The translations under genes were made by a program, and so were the position numbers. From the NCBI RefSeq assembly GCF_036346105.1, contig NZ_CP107811.1, forward strand, positions 2,300,501-2,364,500: a DNA stretch of 64,000 bases, read 5' to 3'. Of this stretch, positions 52,547-63,425 are shown one piece after another (position 1 is the stretch's first letter; every line of letters begins with the position of its first letter). Below the pieces are notes generated by a model. That model searched no databases. It was not told the DNA's origin and worked only from the letters and a program-made list of their open reading frames with translations. Origin of the DNA: Streptomyces sp. NBC_00539. GTDB taxonomy: Bacteria; Actinomycetota; Actinomycetes; Streptomycetales; Streptomycetaceae.

Positions 52547-52584
52547 CAGGTCGGGTCAGTCAGGTCAGGTCAGGTCGGGTCAGT
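52547..52584. repeat. Short tandem repeat at the 3' end of the acidic protein gene
   Basis: AGGTCGGGTCAGTCAGGTC is followed by AGGTCAGGTCGGGTCAGTC, a 5-base CAGGT/GGGTC motif repeated about seven times across the stop codon at 52580. Confidence 0.75.
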
Positions 52585-53512
52585 CGATGGCGCCGAAGAT
52601 GCGGTCGAACATGTCGCCCTGCTCGCCGGTGCGGCCCTGCTCCTCTTCGCGCCGGTCCTGCTCCTCGCGGGCCTGCTGCTCCATACGGGCCTGCTCGTCC
52701 CGCTGGGCCTGGTCCTGACGGCCCCTCTCCTCCTGGCGGGTCTGCTCCTCGCGCTGGGCCTGGTCCTGGCGGCCCTGCTCGTCGCGGGCCTCCTCGTCGC
52801 GGGCCTCCTCGTCGCGCGCCTCCTCGTCGCGCGCCTGCTGGTCCTGAGGGGCCTGCTCGTCGCGGGCCTGCTCCTCACGGGCCTGCTCGTCGCCGGCCTG
52901 CTCGTCGGCCGGCTGCTCGTCGGCAGGTTCGTCCGTGCGCGGCTTCATCATCTCCTGCATGGCCGGCTTGGCGCCGTTGTGCACCGGCGCCCCCGCCATG
53001 CCCGGCCCGGCTTCGTGGCGGCGGCCCCGGTCCTCGTCGCCGTTGCCGGACTCGTCGTCATTTCCGTCGTGGCGCCCGCCGTTCCAGTCGTCGCCGCGTC
53101 CGTCGTGGCGGCCCTCGCGGTCGTCGTCGTCCGTCGGCTTGAAGAGCACCGAGCGGACCTGGACGCCGTGCGCCCGCTCCCCCGGCGCGAGCGCCCGCTC
53201 GGCCCGCTCGCCGCACTCACGGTCCCGGAACAACACCGCCAGCGACTCCGTCTCGTTGCGCACGGTGGTCGCCGGGTTCTCCCACGAGGTGCCCGTCAGC
53301 CTGTAGCAGGTGTCGTTGTCCGCCGGGCGGATCTGGCGGTGCTCGTTGCCGCCGGCCTCGTCGTCGTCATCGTCATCGACGAGGTACTCCAGGCGGCCGA
53401 GCGGGCGACGGCCGTCATCGTCGTCGTGATCCGCCGCCAGCGTGGCGCCGGCGGTGGGCAGGACGATGGCGAGGGCACCGAGGAGTGCGGCGGCGGTGGT
53501 ACGAGCACGCAT
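52580..53512 (-). CDS. Secreted, highly charged repeat protein
   Basis: A 310-residue protein with a signal peptide (MRARTTAAALLGALAIVLPTAGATLA). Acidic clusters (DHDDDDGRR, VDDDDDDEAGG, PTDDDDREG) surround a small folded region with two Cys residues (DTCYRLTG and DRECGER) and SVLFKPTD. From about residue 195 it is built of short Asp/Glu/Gln/Arg/Ala units (ADEQ, AREEQ, ARDEE four or more times, then QDQAQREEQ), likely one long charged helix or a disordered tail ending MFDRIFGAID. The codon pattern and signal peptide support coding. Metal or calcium binding is possible but not shown. No family recognised. Confidence 0.78.
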   Translation of the reverse strand: MRARTTAAALLGALAIVLPTAGATLAADHDDDDGRRPLGRLEYLVDDDDDDEAGGNEHRQIRPADNDTCYRLTGTSWENPATTVRNETESLAVLFRDRECGERAERALAPGERAHGVQVRSVLFKPTDDDDREGRHDGRGDDWNGGRHDGNDDESGNGDEDRGRRHEAGPGMAGAPVHNGAKPAMQEMMKPRTDEPADEQPADEQAGDEQAREEQARDEQAPQDQQARDEEARDEEARDEEARDEQGRQDQAQREEQTRQEERGRQDQAQRDEQARMEQQAREEQDRREEEQGRTGEQGDMFDRIFGAID

Positions 53513-53706
53513 GAAGAGTCCGTTCTCTGGTCGGCTGGAACGCCGGGTCCGGTGGCTTCCAGCGGGCAGCGTAGGAGCGGACGATTCGGATGAAACGATT
53601 CAGCGTGCCCAGCGCGTTCGAAGGTTCACCCTCCTGGATCGGTCGGCGGGGCCCATACGGCAGTCACCGCGCCGACCGGCCCCACGGCCTCCGCCGCACC
53701 CCGCGC

Positions 53707-55227
53707 TCAGACCCGGTCCACCACCGCCACGGCCTCCGCGGGCCGGCCCCCGGCCTGCGGCCCGCCCGCGCTCCGCCCCGCCGAACGGATCAGCAGCACC
53801 GCGGCGAGGGCGCCCAGCAGACCCATCGCCCCCGAGGCCACGAAGGTCTCGCGCAGCCCGCTCACGAAGGCCGCCTCCACCCAGGCCTTCGCCGCCGGGG
53901 CGGCGGCCAGCAGCCGCCCCGCCCCGCCGGACGCCAACGCCTCCGCGGTCCCGCGCGCCCGACCGGAGCCGGCCAGCCCGTCCGCCAGCCCGGCGTGGAA
54001 GAGGGAGCCGAGCACCGCGATGCCGAAGGCCATCCCCAGCTGCCGCGCCGTGTTCAGCGCGCCGCCGGCCATGCCCGCCCGGGCCGGGGCCACCGCCCCC
54101 ATCGCCGTGGCCGCCAGCGAGGGGATCGCCGCGCCCACCCCGGCCCCCGTCATCAGCAGGCCCGGGACCAGCGCCGGCCAGCCGTCGCCCGCGTCCAGCA
54201 TCCAGGCCTGGAGCAGCGCGCCCGCCCCGATGAGCGCCAGCCCGCCGCCTATGGTCAGCCGCGCCGGGGCGCCGTGCAGGAGCCGGCCGGCCAGCGCCGA
54301 GACGAGGAACGAGGCGAGGCTCAGCGGTACCACCACCAGGCCCGCGCCGACCGGGCTCATCCCCTCGACGGACTGGAGCCAGAGGGAGACGTACATGAGG
54401 TACGAGAACGCCGCCCCGGACAGCAGCAGCGCGGCGGCCATGACCCCGACGAAGGTACTGCTGCGGAACAGCGAGAGGTCCAGCATCGGGCGGGCGGTGC
54501 GCAGTTCGACGAGCACGAAGACGGCGAAGGCGGCCGCGCCGAGGCCGAGGAGGCCGAGGGTGGAGGCGGAGGTCCAGCCGTTCTCGCCGGCCCGGATCAG
54601 CGCGTACGTGACGACCCCCGCGCCCGCGGTGAAGGCGGTCATACCGGGCAGGTCGAGGCCCTTGGCGTGCGGGTCGCGGGAGTCGGTGACCGCCTTGAGG
54701 GTGACGTACACCGCCAGGGCGCAGACGGGCAGGTTGATGTAGAAGATCCAGCGCCAGCCGAAGTGCTCGGTCAGCAGCCCGCCGATGATCGGCCCGGCCG
54801 CGGCGGCGGCGCCGTTGACCGCCCCCCACACGCCGAAGGCGATGCCGCGGTCGCGGCCCTGGTAGGCGGCGCTGAGCAGGGCCATGGTGGTGGCGAACAT
54901 CGCCGCGCCGCCGAGGCCCTGTACGGCGCGGAAGGCGATCAGGGCGGCAGGGCCGGTGGCGAGGCCGCAGGCGAGCGAGGCGGCGGCGAAGAGCACGAGA
55001 CCGCCGAGGTAGACGCGGCGCCGCCCGATCCGGTCGGCGAGGGAGCCCGCGCCGAGCAGCAGGGCGGCCAGCGCCAGGGCGTACACGTCCATCACCCACT
55101 GGAGGGCGGAGAACCCGGTGTGCATGTCGGCGGCCATGTCCGGCAGGGCGACGGTCACGATCGTGACGTCGACCAGGAGCATGAAGGCCCCCAGACAGAC
55201 CGCCGTCAGCGGCAGCCACTTGCGCAT
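53707..55227 (-). CDS. MFS drug efflux transporter, DHA2 (14-helix) type
   Basis: A 506-residue membrane pump with about 14 hydrophobic segments. The DHA2 hallmarks are motif D1 LLVDVTIVTVALPDM near residue 19, motif A GSLADRIGRRRVYLGG and motif C GPIIGGLLTEHFGWRWIFYINLP. It probably exports a drug-like small molecule in exchange for protons. ATG at 55227 with GAGGAGAG upstream. It is divergent from an AsnC-type regulator with a gap of 127 bases, the usual layout of a pump and its regulator. Confidence 0.93.
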   Translation of the reverse strand: MRKWLPLTAVCLGAFMLLVDVTIVTVALPDMAADMHTGFSALQWVMDVYALALAALLLGAGSLADRIGRRRVYLGGLVLFAAASLACGLATGPAALIAFRAVQGLGGAAMFATTMALLSAAYQGRDRGIAFGVWGAVNGAAAAAGPIIGGLLTEHFGWRWIFYINLPVCALAVYVTLKAVTDSRDPHAKGLDLPGMTAFTAGAGVVTYALIRAGENGWTSASTLGLLGLGAAAFAVFVLVELRTARPMLDLSLFRSSTFVGVMAAALLLSGAAFSYLMYVSLWLQSVEGMSPVGAGLVVVPLSLASFLVSALAGRLLHGAPARLTIGGGLALIGAGALLQAWMLDAGDGWPALVPGLLMTGAGVGAAIPSLAATAMGAVAPARAGMAGGALNTARQLGMAFGIAVLGSLFHAGLADGLAGSGRARGTAEALASGGAGRLLAAAPAAKAWVEAAFVSGLRETFVASGAMGLLGALAAVLLIRSAGRSAGGPQAGGRPAEAVAVVDRV

Positions 55228-55354
55228 GAATCTCTCCTCGTGGGGGTTTGGCGTCATCGGTGACCCCAAGTTCTCAGCGCGGTCCCGCATTCCACACCCG
55301 GCACCCGTCCGCCGACGGATTTCCGTCATGGACGGCTCTGGGATGATGGAAAGC

Positions 55355-56356
55355 ATGAACCGAACCGCACCGAACGAGGAGCTCGACCTCCTCGACCGCT
55401 CCCTGATCCAGGCGTTGATGATCGACGGACGGGCCTCGTTCAGCCGGCTCGCCGAGGTGCTGGAGGTCTCCGACCAGACGGTGGTGCGCCGTTACCGGCG
55501 GATGCGGTCCGGGGGCCTGATCCGGGTGGTCGGACTCCCCCTGGGCCGCCGCGTCGGGCTGTTCGAGTCGTGGCTGCGCGTGCAGTGCGCGCCCGACGCG
55601 GCGCTGGTGGTGGCCGGGGCACTGGCCCGCCGGCCGGACATCTCCTGGGTGAAGCTGGGCTCGGGCGGGACGGAGATCCACTGCCTGACCAAGGCGCGCA
55701 CCCGCGCCGACCGCGACGGCCTGCTGCTGGACAAGCTCCCCCGCACCCGCCGGGTGACCGGGGTCAGCGCGCACACGCTGCTGCGGGTCTTCGTCGGCGG
55801 CCCGGAGCGGTGGTGCGGGCTGGACGTGCTGCGGCCCGACCAGGCCGCGGCACTGGAGCGACCGCCGGTCCCGCAGGGGCGGGAACGGCACACCCTGGAC
55901 GAGGTCGAGCTGGCGCTGCTGTCGGTGCTCGGCCGGGACGGGAGGGCCGGCTACCCCGAACTGGCGCGCGCCTCGGGCCTGTCGGAGTCCACCGCGCGTC
56001 GCCGCCTGGAACGGCTGCGGGATCTCGGGGCGCTCTACCTGGACGTGGAGCTCGTCCCCGCCCGGCTCGGCTACGAGGCGGAGGCCACCTTGATGCTGAC
56101 GGCGGCGCCCTCGCGGCTGGCGGAGGCGGGCGCGGCGGTGGCCCGGCACGAGGAGGTGCCGTTCGCCGCCGCGGTGACCGGGGCGGCGAACCTGCTGGCC
56201 GTGGTGGTCTGCCGGGACACGGACGCGCTGTACACGTACCTGACGGAACGGATCGGCGCCGTGCCCGGCATCGAGCGGGTCGAGGTGATCCCGACCCTGC
56301 GCAACATCAAGCGGGCCGGGATGCTGGTCGAGGACGGACGGCTGGTCGACCCCTGA
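55355..56356 (+). CDS. Lrp/AsnC-family regulator with two DNA-binding units
   Basis: A 333-residue regulator with two AsnC-type helix-turn-helix units, one at about 11-55 (LLDRSLIQALMIDGRASFSRLAEVLEVSDQTVVRRYRRM) and one at about 180-225 (LALLSVLGRDGRAGYPELARASGLSESTARRRLERL). Each is followed by a beta-alpha ligand-binding-type domain (LIRVVGLPLGRRVGLFESW and GALYLDVELVPARLGYEAEATLM). Single-unit Lrp proteins are about 150 residues, so this is a fused double form. It probably controls the divergent efflux pump. ATG at 55355 with GGAAAG upstream. Confidence 0.88.
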   Translation: MNRTAPNEELDLLDRSLIQALMIDGRASFSRLAEVLEVSDQTVVRRYRRMRSGGLIRVVGLPLGRRVGLFESWLRVQCAPDAALVVAGALARRPDISWVKLGSGGTEIHCLTKARTRADRDGLLLDKLPRTRRVTGVSAHTLLRVFVGGPERWCGLDVLRPDQAAALERPPVPQGRERHTLDEVELALLSVLGRDGRAGYPELARASGLSESTARRRLERLRDLGALYLDVELVPARLGYEAEATLMLTAAPSRLAEAGAAVARHEEVPFAAAVTGAANLLAVVVCRDTDALYTYLTERIGAVPGIERVEVIPTLRNIKRAGMLVEDGRLVDP

Positions 56357-56419
56357 GTCCGGGTCCGGGCCCTGCCGCCCTGCCCCTGGGGCCTTCCCCG
56401 CCGCCCGTCCCCGCGTTCC

Positions 56420-59068
56420 TCACCTCAGCAGCATCCCGCCCGCCGCGTCCGCGTCGGCGCCGGCGTCCTGCGGGCCCGCGACCAGGCCGAGTTCGGCCGG
56501 GCTCGCCAGCAGCGGGTGCGCGGGCAGGATCCGTACGGTGTAGCCGAAGGGCCCCGTACGGTCGAGGGCGAGCGGGCCCTCGTAGACCCAGCGGCCCTCC
56601 AGGTCGGGCCCGGAGGCCGGTTTCAGCGGGAAGGTCCGGGCGGCCTGGATCACGTCCTGCGCGTCCACCCGGCCCGCGACGGCCTGCACCTCCACGTCCT
56701 CCGGCGCGAGCGCGTCCAGCGCCACCCGCACCCGCAGGGTGAGCGTGGCGCCCAGCTCGGCGGTCCCGCCGACGGGCGCGGCGGCGAGCGCCTCCACGTG
56801 CTCGACGGTGACCCGGGGCCAGCCCGCGCGGACCCGGCCCTTCCACCAGGCGAGGTCCCGGGCCGCCTCCGGGTCGAGGGCGCGGTGGGCGAGCGCGGCG
56901 GGGGCGTAGAGGCGCTCCACGTACTCCCGCACCATCCGCCCCGCCAGCACCTTGGGCCCCAGGGAGACCAGGGTCCGCCGGACCATCTCGATCCACCGTT
57001 CCGGCAGTCCGCTGCGCCCGGCCCGGTCGTAGAAGCGGGGCGCGACCCGGCTCTCGATCAGCTCGTAGAGGGCGTTCGCCTCCAGGTCGTCGCGCCGCTC
57101 GACGTCGGTCCCGGCCCCGTCGGCGGTGGGGATGGCCCAGCCGAAGTCGGGCTCGAACCACTCGTCCCACCAGCCGTCGAGCACGGAGAGGTTGAGGCAG
57201 CCGTTGAGCGCCGCCTTCATCCCGCTCGTGCCGCAGGCCTCCAGCGGGCGCAGCGGGTTGTTCAGCCAGATGTCGCAGCCCGGGTAGAGCTTCTGCGCCA
57301 TGGCCATGCCGTAGTCGGGCAGGAAGACGATCCGGTGCCGCACCCGCGGGTCGTCGGAGAACCGCACCAGTTCCTGGACGAGTCGCTTGCCGCCGTCGTC
57401 GGCGGGGTGCGCCTTGCCCGCGACCACGATCTGCACCGGCCGGTCCGGGTCCAGCAGCAGCCGGCGCAGCCGCTCCGGGTCGCGCAGCATCAGCGTGAGC
57501 CGCTTGTAGGAGGGGACGCGGCGGGCGAAGCCGATGGTCAGCACGTCCGGATCGAGTACGCAGTCCACCCAGCCCAGCTCGGCGTCCGCGGCCCCGCGCT
57601 GCTTCCAGGAGGCCCGCAGCCGGTCGCGCACCTCCTGCACCAGCTGCTCCCTGAGCACCCGGCGCAGGTCCCACACCTCCTGGTCGGCGATGGCCGACAC
57701 GGCGTCCCAGCGCGGGGACCCGCCGACGGACAGCGCGTCCTCGGTCCGGCCGGCCCCGATCTGGCGCGCGCCGAGCCGCATCACCTCGGGCGCCACCCAG
57801 GTCGGCGCGTGCACGCCGTTGGTGATGGAGGTGATCGGCACGTCGACCGGGTCGAAGCCGGGCCACAGCCCGGCGAACATGCCGCGGCTGACGGCGCCGT
57901 GCAGGGTGGAGACGCCGTTGGCGCGCTGGGCGAGGCGCAGGCCCATGACGGCCATGTTGAACACCCCGGGGTCGCCGCCGGGGTAGGACTCCGCGCCCAG
58001 TTCGAGGATCCGCTCGACGGGTACGCCGGGCAGTTCGCCGCCCTCGCCGAAGTGCCGGGCGACCAGGGCGCGGTCGAAGCGGTCGATGCCGGCGGGGACG
58101 GGGGTGTGCGTGGTGAACACGGTGCCGGCGCGGACCGCCTCGACGGCGGCGTCGAAACCGATACCCTGTTCACCTTCGAGTTCCCTTATGCGTTCAAGAC
58201 CGAGGAAACCGGCGTGTCCCTCGTTGGTGTGGAACACCTCGGGGTCGGCGTGACCGGTCAGCCGGCAGTACGTCCGCACGGCGCGGACCCCGCCGATGCC
58301 GAGCAGCATCTCCTGGAGCAGCCGGTGGTCGCTGCCACCGCCGTAGAGCCGGTCGGTCACCTCGCGGGCGGCGGTGTCGTTGTCCTCGACGTCGGAGTCG
58401 AGCAGCAGCAGCGGGACCCGTCCGACGCGGGCTTGCCAGATGTGCGCGTGCAACGACCGGCCGCCGGGCAGGCCCAGGGTCACCCGGGCGGGCGTGGCGT
58501 CGGCCTCGCGGACGAGGGCGAGGGGGAGCTCGTTGGGATCGAGGACGGGGTAGTGCTCCTGCTGCCAGCCGTCACGGGAGAGGGACTGGCGGAAGTAGCC
58601 GTGGCGGTAGAGCAGTCCCACGCCGATGAGCGGGACGCCGAGGTCGCTGGCGGCCTTGAGGTGGTCGCCCGCGAGGATCCCGAGCCCGCCGGAGTACTGC
58701 GGCAGGGCTGCGGTGATGCCGAACTCGGGCGAGAAGTAGGCGATGGCGGCGGGCAGGTCCCCGCCGTTCTCGTGGGTCTGGTACCACCTCCCGCCGTGGA
58801 CGTAGTCATCGAGGTCGGCGGCGGCCACGGCCAGCCGCCGCAGGAACCGCCGGTCGCCGGCGAGCTCCTCCAGGCGGCCGGCGGACACGGCGCCGAGCAG
58901 TCGCACGGGATCGCCGGCAGCGGCCTGCCAGCCCTCGGGGTCGACGGATTGGAAGAGTTCGCGGGTTTCCGCGTGCCAAGACCAGCGCAGGTTGCGCGCG
59001 AGGTCTGCCAGTGGCAGCAGCGGCTCGGGGAGGACGGGGCGCACGGTGAATCGACGGATAGCCTTCAC
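56420..59068 (-). CDS. glgP: Alpha-glucan (glycogen) phosphorylase
   Basis: An 882-residue GT35 phosphorylase that releases glucose-1-phosphate from glycogen. It opens with the DUF3417 domain (LADLARNLRWSWHAETRELFQSVDPEGW). The body has YFSPEFGITAALPQYSGGLGILAGDHLKAASDLG, FHTNEGHAGFLGLERI and VFTTHTPVPAGIDRF. The PLP lysine is in ACGTSGMKAALNG. The start is the GTG at 59068 with AAGGTGG 5 bases upstream; an earlier in-frame reading has no support. It is divergent from glgE across 500 bases, so both are probably controlled from one intergenic region. Confidence 0.95.
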   Translation of the reverse strand: MKAIRRFTVRPVLPEPLLPLADLARNLRWSWHAETRELFQSVDPEGWQAAAGDPVRLLGAVSAGRLEELAGDRRFLRRLAVAAADLDDYVHGGRWYQTHENGGDLPAAIAYFSPEFGITAALPQYSGGLGILAGDHLKAASDLGVPLIGVGLLYRHGYFRQSLSRDGWQQEHYPVLDPNELPLALVREADATPARVTLGLPGGRSLHAHIWQARVGRVPLLLLDSDVEDNDTAAREVTDRLYGGGSDHRLLQEMLLGIGGVRAVRTYCRLTGHADPEVFHTNEGHAGFLGLERIRELEGEQGIGFDAAVEAVRAGTVFTTHTPVPAGIDRFDRALVARHFGEGGELPGVPVERILELGAESYPGGDPGVFNMAVMGLRLAQRANGVSTLHGAVSRGMFAGLWPGFDPVDVPITSITNGVHAPTWVAPEVMRLGARQIGAGRTEDALSVGGSPRWDAVSAIADQEVWDLRRVLREQLVQEVRDRLRASWKQRGAADAELGWVDCVLDPDVLTIGFARRVPSYKRLTLMLRDPERLRRLLLDPDRPVQIVVAGKAHPADDGGKRLVQELVRFSDDPRVRHRIVFLPDYGMAMAQKLYPGCDIWLNNPLRPLEACGTSGMKAALNGCLNLSVLDGWWDEWFEPDFGWAIPTADGAGTDVERRDDLEANALYELIESRVAPRFYDRAGRSGLPERWIEMVRRTLVSLGPKVLAGRMVREYVERLYAPAALAHRALDPEAARDLAWWKGRVRAGWPRVTVEHVEALAAAPVGGTAELGATLTLRVRVALDALAPEDVEVQAVAGRVDAQDVIQAARTFPLKPASGPDLEGRWVYEGPLALDRTGPFGYTVRILPAHPLLASPAELGLVAGPQDAGADADAAGGMLLR

Positions 59069-59567
59069 GTGTTCCACCTTCGCAGGGGATTGCGGATCGG
59101 AGCGGCCGCACCACGCTGTGCACCCGCGCATCCGTCCACTTTGGATCCACTTCCGGAGCCACGAGGCTAGCCCGCCTGCGCGCCGCGCTGCCACGACGCC
59201 GACGCGCGCACGGGCCGCGAAGGGGGTATACCGGTGTAGGTCCGGGAGTTACCAACCGACTTGACGGAGCCTCGGCGGATGTCGAGCCGGGGCTTGGTTA
59301 TCGGCGTGCCACTACGTACGAGTAGTTAACCAAGCGCACGGATTGGGTGGCACGAGAGTGGGAAGGGCTCCCCGGGTACACGCACGGCGCACACCGCACA
59401 CCACCTCTCCCGCCACCCGAGTGAACGCGGACAGGAGCGGCCATGCCCGCAGCCCAGCCGTCTTCTGAACGGCTAGAAACAGAGCGAACAGAGCGTGCAC
59501 TGCCGGCTGCCCCGTCAGCCGGACCGCCCACACCTAGCCCCGCGAACTGCCCCCAGGTGATCCCATC
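59069..59567. promoter_or_regulatory. Divergent glgP-glgE regulatory region with a nested inverted repeat
   Basis: No gene in about 500 bases. At 59292-59335 the arms GCTTGGTTA and TAACCAAGC enclose a second palindrome ACTAC-GTACGA-GTAGT, with a 10-base unpaired insert on the left. It is in the AT-richest part of the gap, about 240 bases before glgE. It could be an operator or a cruciform site. Confidence 0.45.
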
Positions 59568-61558
59568 ATGATCGGTCGCATTCCCGTGCTGGACGTCCGC
59601 CCCGCCGTCGACTGCGGCGCCAGACCCGCCAAGGCGGTCGTGGACGAGGTCTTCCGGATCTCGGCCACCGTGTTCCGCGAGGGCCACGACGCCGTTTCCG
59701 CCCACGTGGTACTCCGGGACCCGAGCGGACGGCTGCGGCCGCCCGTGCCGATGCACGAACTCGCTCCCGGTACCGACCGGTGGGGCGCCAGGGTCTGCGC
59801 CGACACCGAAGGGCGGTGGACGTACACCGTCGAGGCGTGGAGCGACCCCATCGCCACCTGGCGCGCGCACGCCGCCATCAAGATCCCCGCGGGGATCGAC
59901 ACCGGGCTGATGCTGCTCGAAGGCGCGGAGCTGTACGCGCGGGCCGGCGCGAAGATCCCCAAGAAGGACGGTCGCGCGCACGTGCTGGCCGCCGCCGAGG
60001 CGATGCGCGACGAGGACCGGGAGGTCTCCGTGCGGTACGCGGCCGCCCTCGCCGCCCCCGTGACCGAGGCCCTCGCGCGGCGCCCGTACCGGGAGCTGGT
60101 CAGCGCCGCCAAGCCGCTGCCGCTGCTCGTCGAGCGCAAGCGGGCCCTCTTCGGCTCCTGGTACGAGATGTTCCCCCGCTCCGAGGGAGCGGTGGTCGAG
60201 CCCGGCTCGGCTCCGGTGAGCGGGACCTTCCGGACGGCCGCCGAGCGGCTGCCGGCGATCGCCGCCATGGGCTTCGACGTGGTGTACCTGCCGCCCATCC
60301 ACCCCATCGGCAGCACTTACCGCAAGGGCCCCAACAACACCTTGTCGGCCGGTAGTTGGGATCCGGGCGTGCCGTGGGCCATCGGGTCGACCGAGGGCGG
60401 CCACGACGCCGTCCACCCGGAGCTGGGCACCATCGAGGACTTCGACGCCTTCGTGGCGCGGGCCCGGGAACTGCGGATGGAGATCGCCCTGGACTTCGCG
60501 CTCCAGTGCTCGCCCGACCACCCCTGGGTGGAGAAGCGGCCGGAGTGGTTCCGCCACCGCGCGGACGGGACGATCGCGTACGCCGAGAACCCGCCGAAGA
60601 AGTACCAGGACATCTTCCCGATCCACTTCGACACCGACATGGCCGGGATCGTCGAGGAGACGGTACGGATCCTGCGGCACTGGATGGACCACGGCGTCCG
60701 GATCTTCCGGGTCGACAATCCGCACACCAAGCCCGTCGTCTTCTGGCAGAAGGTGATCGCGGACATCAACAAGACGGACCCCGACGTGATCTTCCTGGCG
60801 GAGGCCTTCACCCGCCCCGCGATGATGCGCGCCCTGGCCGCCGTCGGCTTCCAGCAGTCCTACACGTACTTCACCTGGCGCAACACCAAGGCAGAGCTGA
60901 CCGAGTACCTGACCGAGCTCGCCGACGACCGCTCGGCGGCCGTCATGCGGCCGAATTTCTTCGTCAACACGCCGGACATCCTGCACGAGTACCTCCAGCA
61001 CGGCGGACGTCCCGCCTTCGAGGTGCGGGCCGTGCTCGCCGCCACCCTCTCCCCCACCTGGGGGATCTACGCCGGGTACGAGCTCTGCGAGAACGAGCCG
61101 GTCAGGCCGGGCAGCGAGGAGTACATGAACTCCGAGAAGTACGAGTTCCGGCCACGCGACTGGGCCGCCGCCGAGCGCGAGGGCCGCACCATCGCCCCGC
61201 TGATCACCACCCTGAACCGGGTCCGCCGCCGCAACCCCGCCCTCCAGCAGCTGCGCGACCTGCACTTCCATTCGACCGACAACGAACAGGTGATCGCCTA
61301 TTCGAAGCACGCCGGAGCCAATTCCGTACTGGTGGTCGTCAACCTCGATCCGCACCACACCCAGGAGGCGACCGTCTCGTTGGACATGCCGGTACTCGGC
61401 CTCGACTGGCACGGGTCCCTCGCGGTGCGCGACGAGCTCACCGGCGAGACCTATCACTGGGGCAGGGCGAACTACGTGCGCCTAGAGCCGGGCAGGACGC
61501 CCGCGCACGTGCTGGCCGCTCTGCGACCGTCCCCGCCCACCGGAGGGTCACCCATCAC

Positions 61559-61562
<4 letters not shown>
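59568..61562 (+). CDS. glgE: Alpha-1,4-glucan:maltose-1-phosphate maltosyltransferase
   Basis: A GH13 subfamily 3 enzyme of 664 residues that extends alpha-1,4-glucan using maltose-1-phosphate. The N-terminal beta-sandwich domain opens [15 protein letters not shown]. The maltosyl-phosphate barrel has the nucleophile Asp383 ([11 protein letters not shown]) and the acid/base Glu412 (FLAEAFTRP). These are 29 residues apart, as in S. coelicolor GlgE (Asp394/Glu423). [21 protein letters not shown] and [18 protein letters not shown] follow. It starts at ATG 59568, slightly shorter than the characterised homologue. Its stop overlaps treS as ATGA, so the two are translationally coupled. Confidence 0.96.
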
Positions 61563-63253
<1,691 letters not shown>

Positions 63254-63425
63254 TCCGGCACCGAAAAGCGGGTAACGGCGGTACGGGGCGGGCGCGCGAA
63301 TGGGTCAATCGCCCGCCCCTGTACGGATCATCCTGACCCGACACTCGCACACCGCCGGACAGCAACCATCGCCATCCGGGACACTCTGCGCATTCTGTGA
63401 CGGCCCGGGGAAAGGACGCGACGCC

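Noticed and set aside
52433-53593. A Leu/Val/Ala-rich 386-codon plus-strand frame that looks like a membrane protein.
   Set aside because: It is the reverse complement of the Asp/Glu/Arg/Gln repeat gene; GAC/GAG/CGG codons read backwards give Val/Leu/Arg. The minus-strand gene has the signal peptide.
56516-59170. An 884-codon open frame on the plus strand opposite glgP.
   Set aside because: It mirrors glgP, which has all catalytic motifs. The predicted protein is Arg/Gly/Pro/His-rich without domains.
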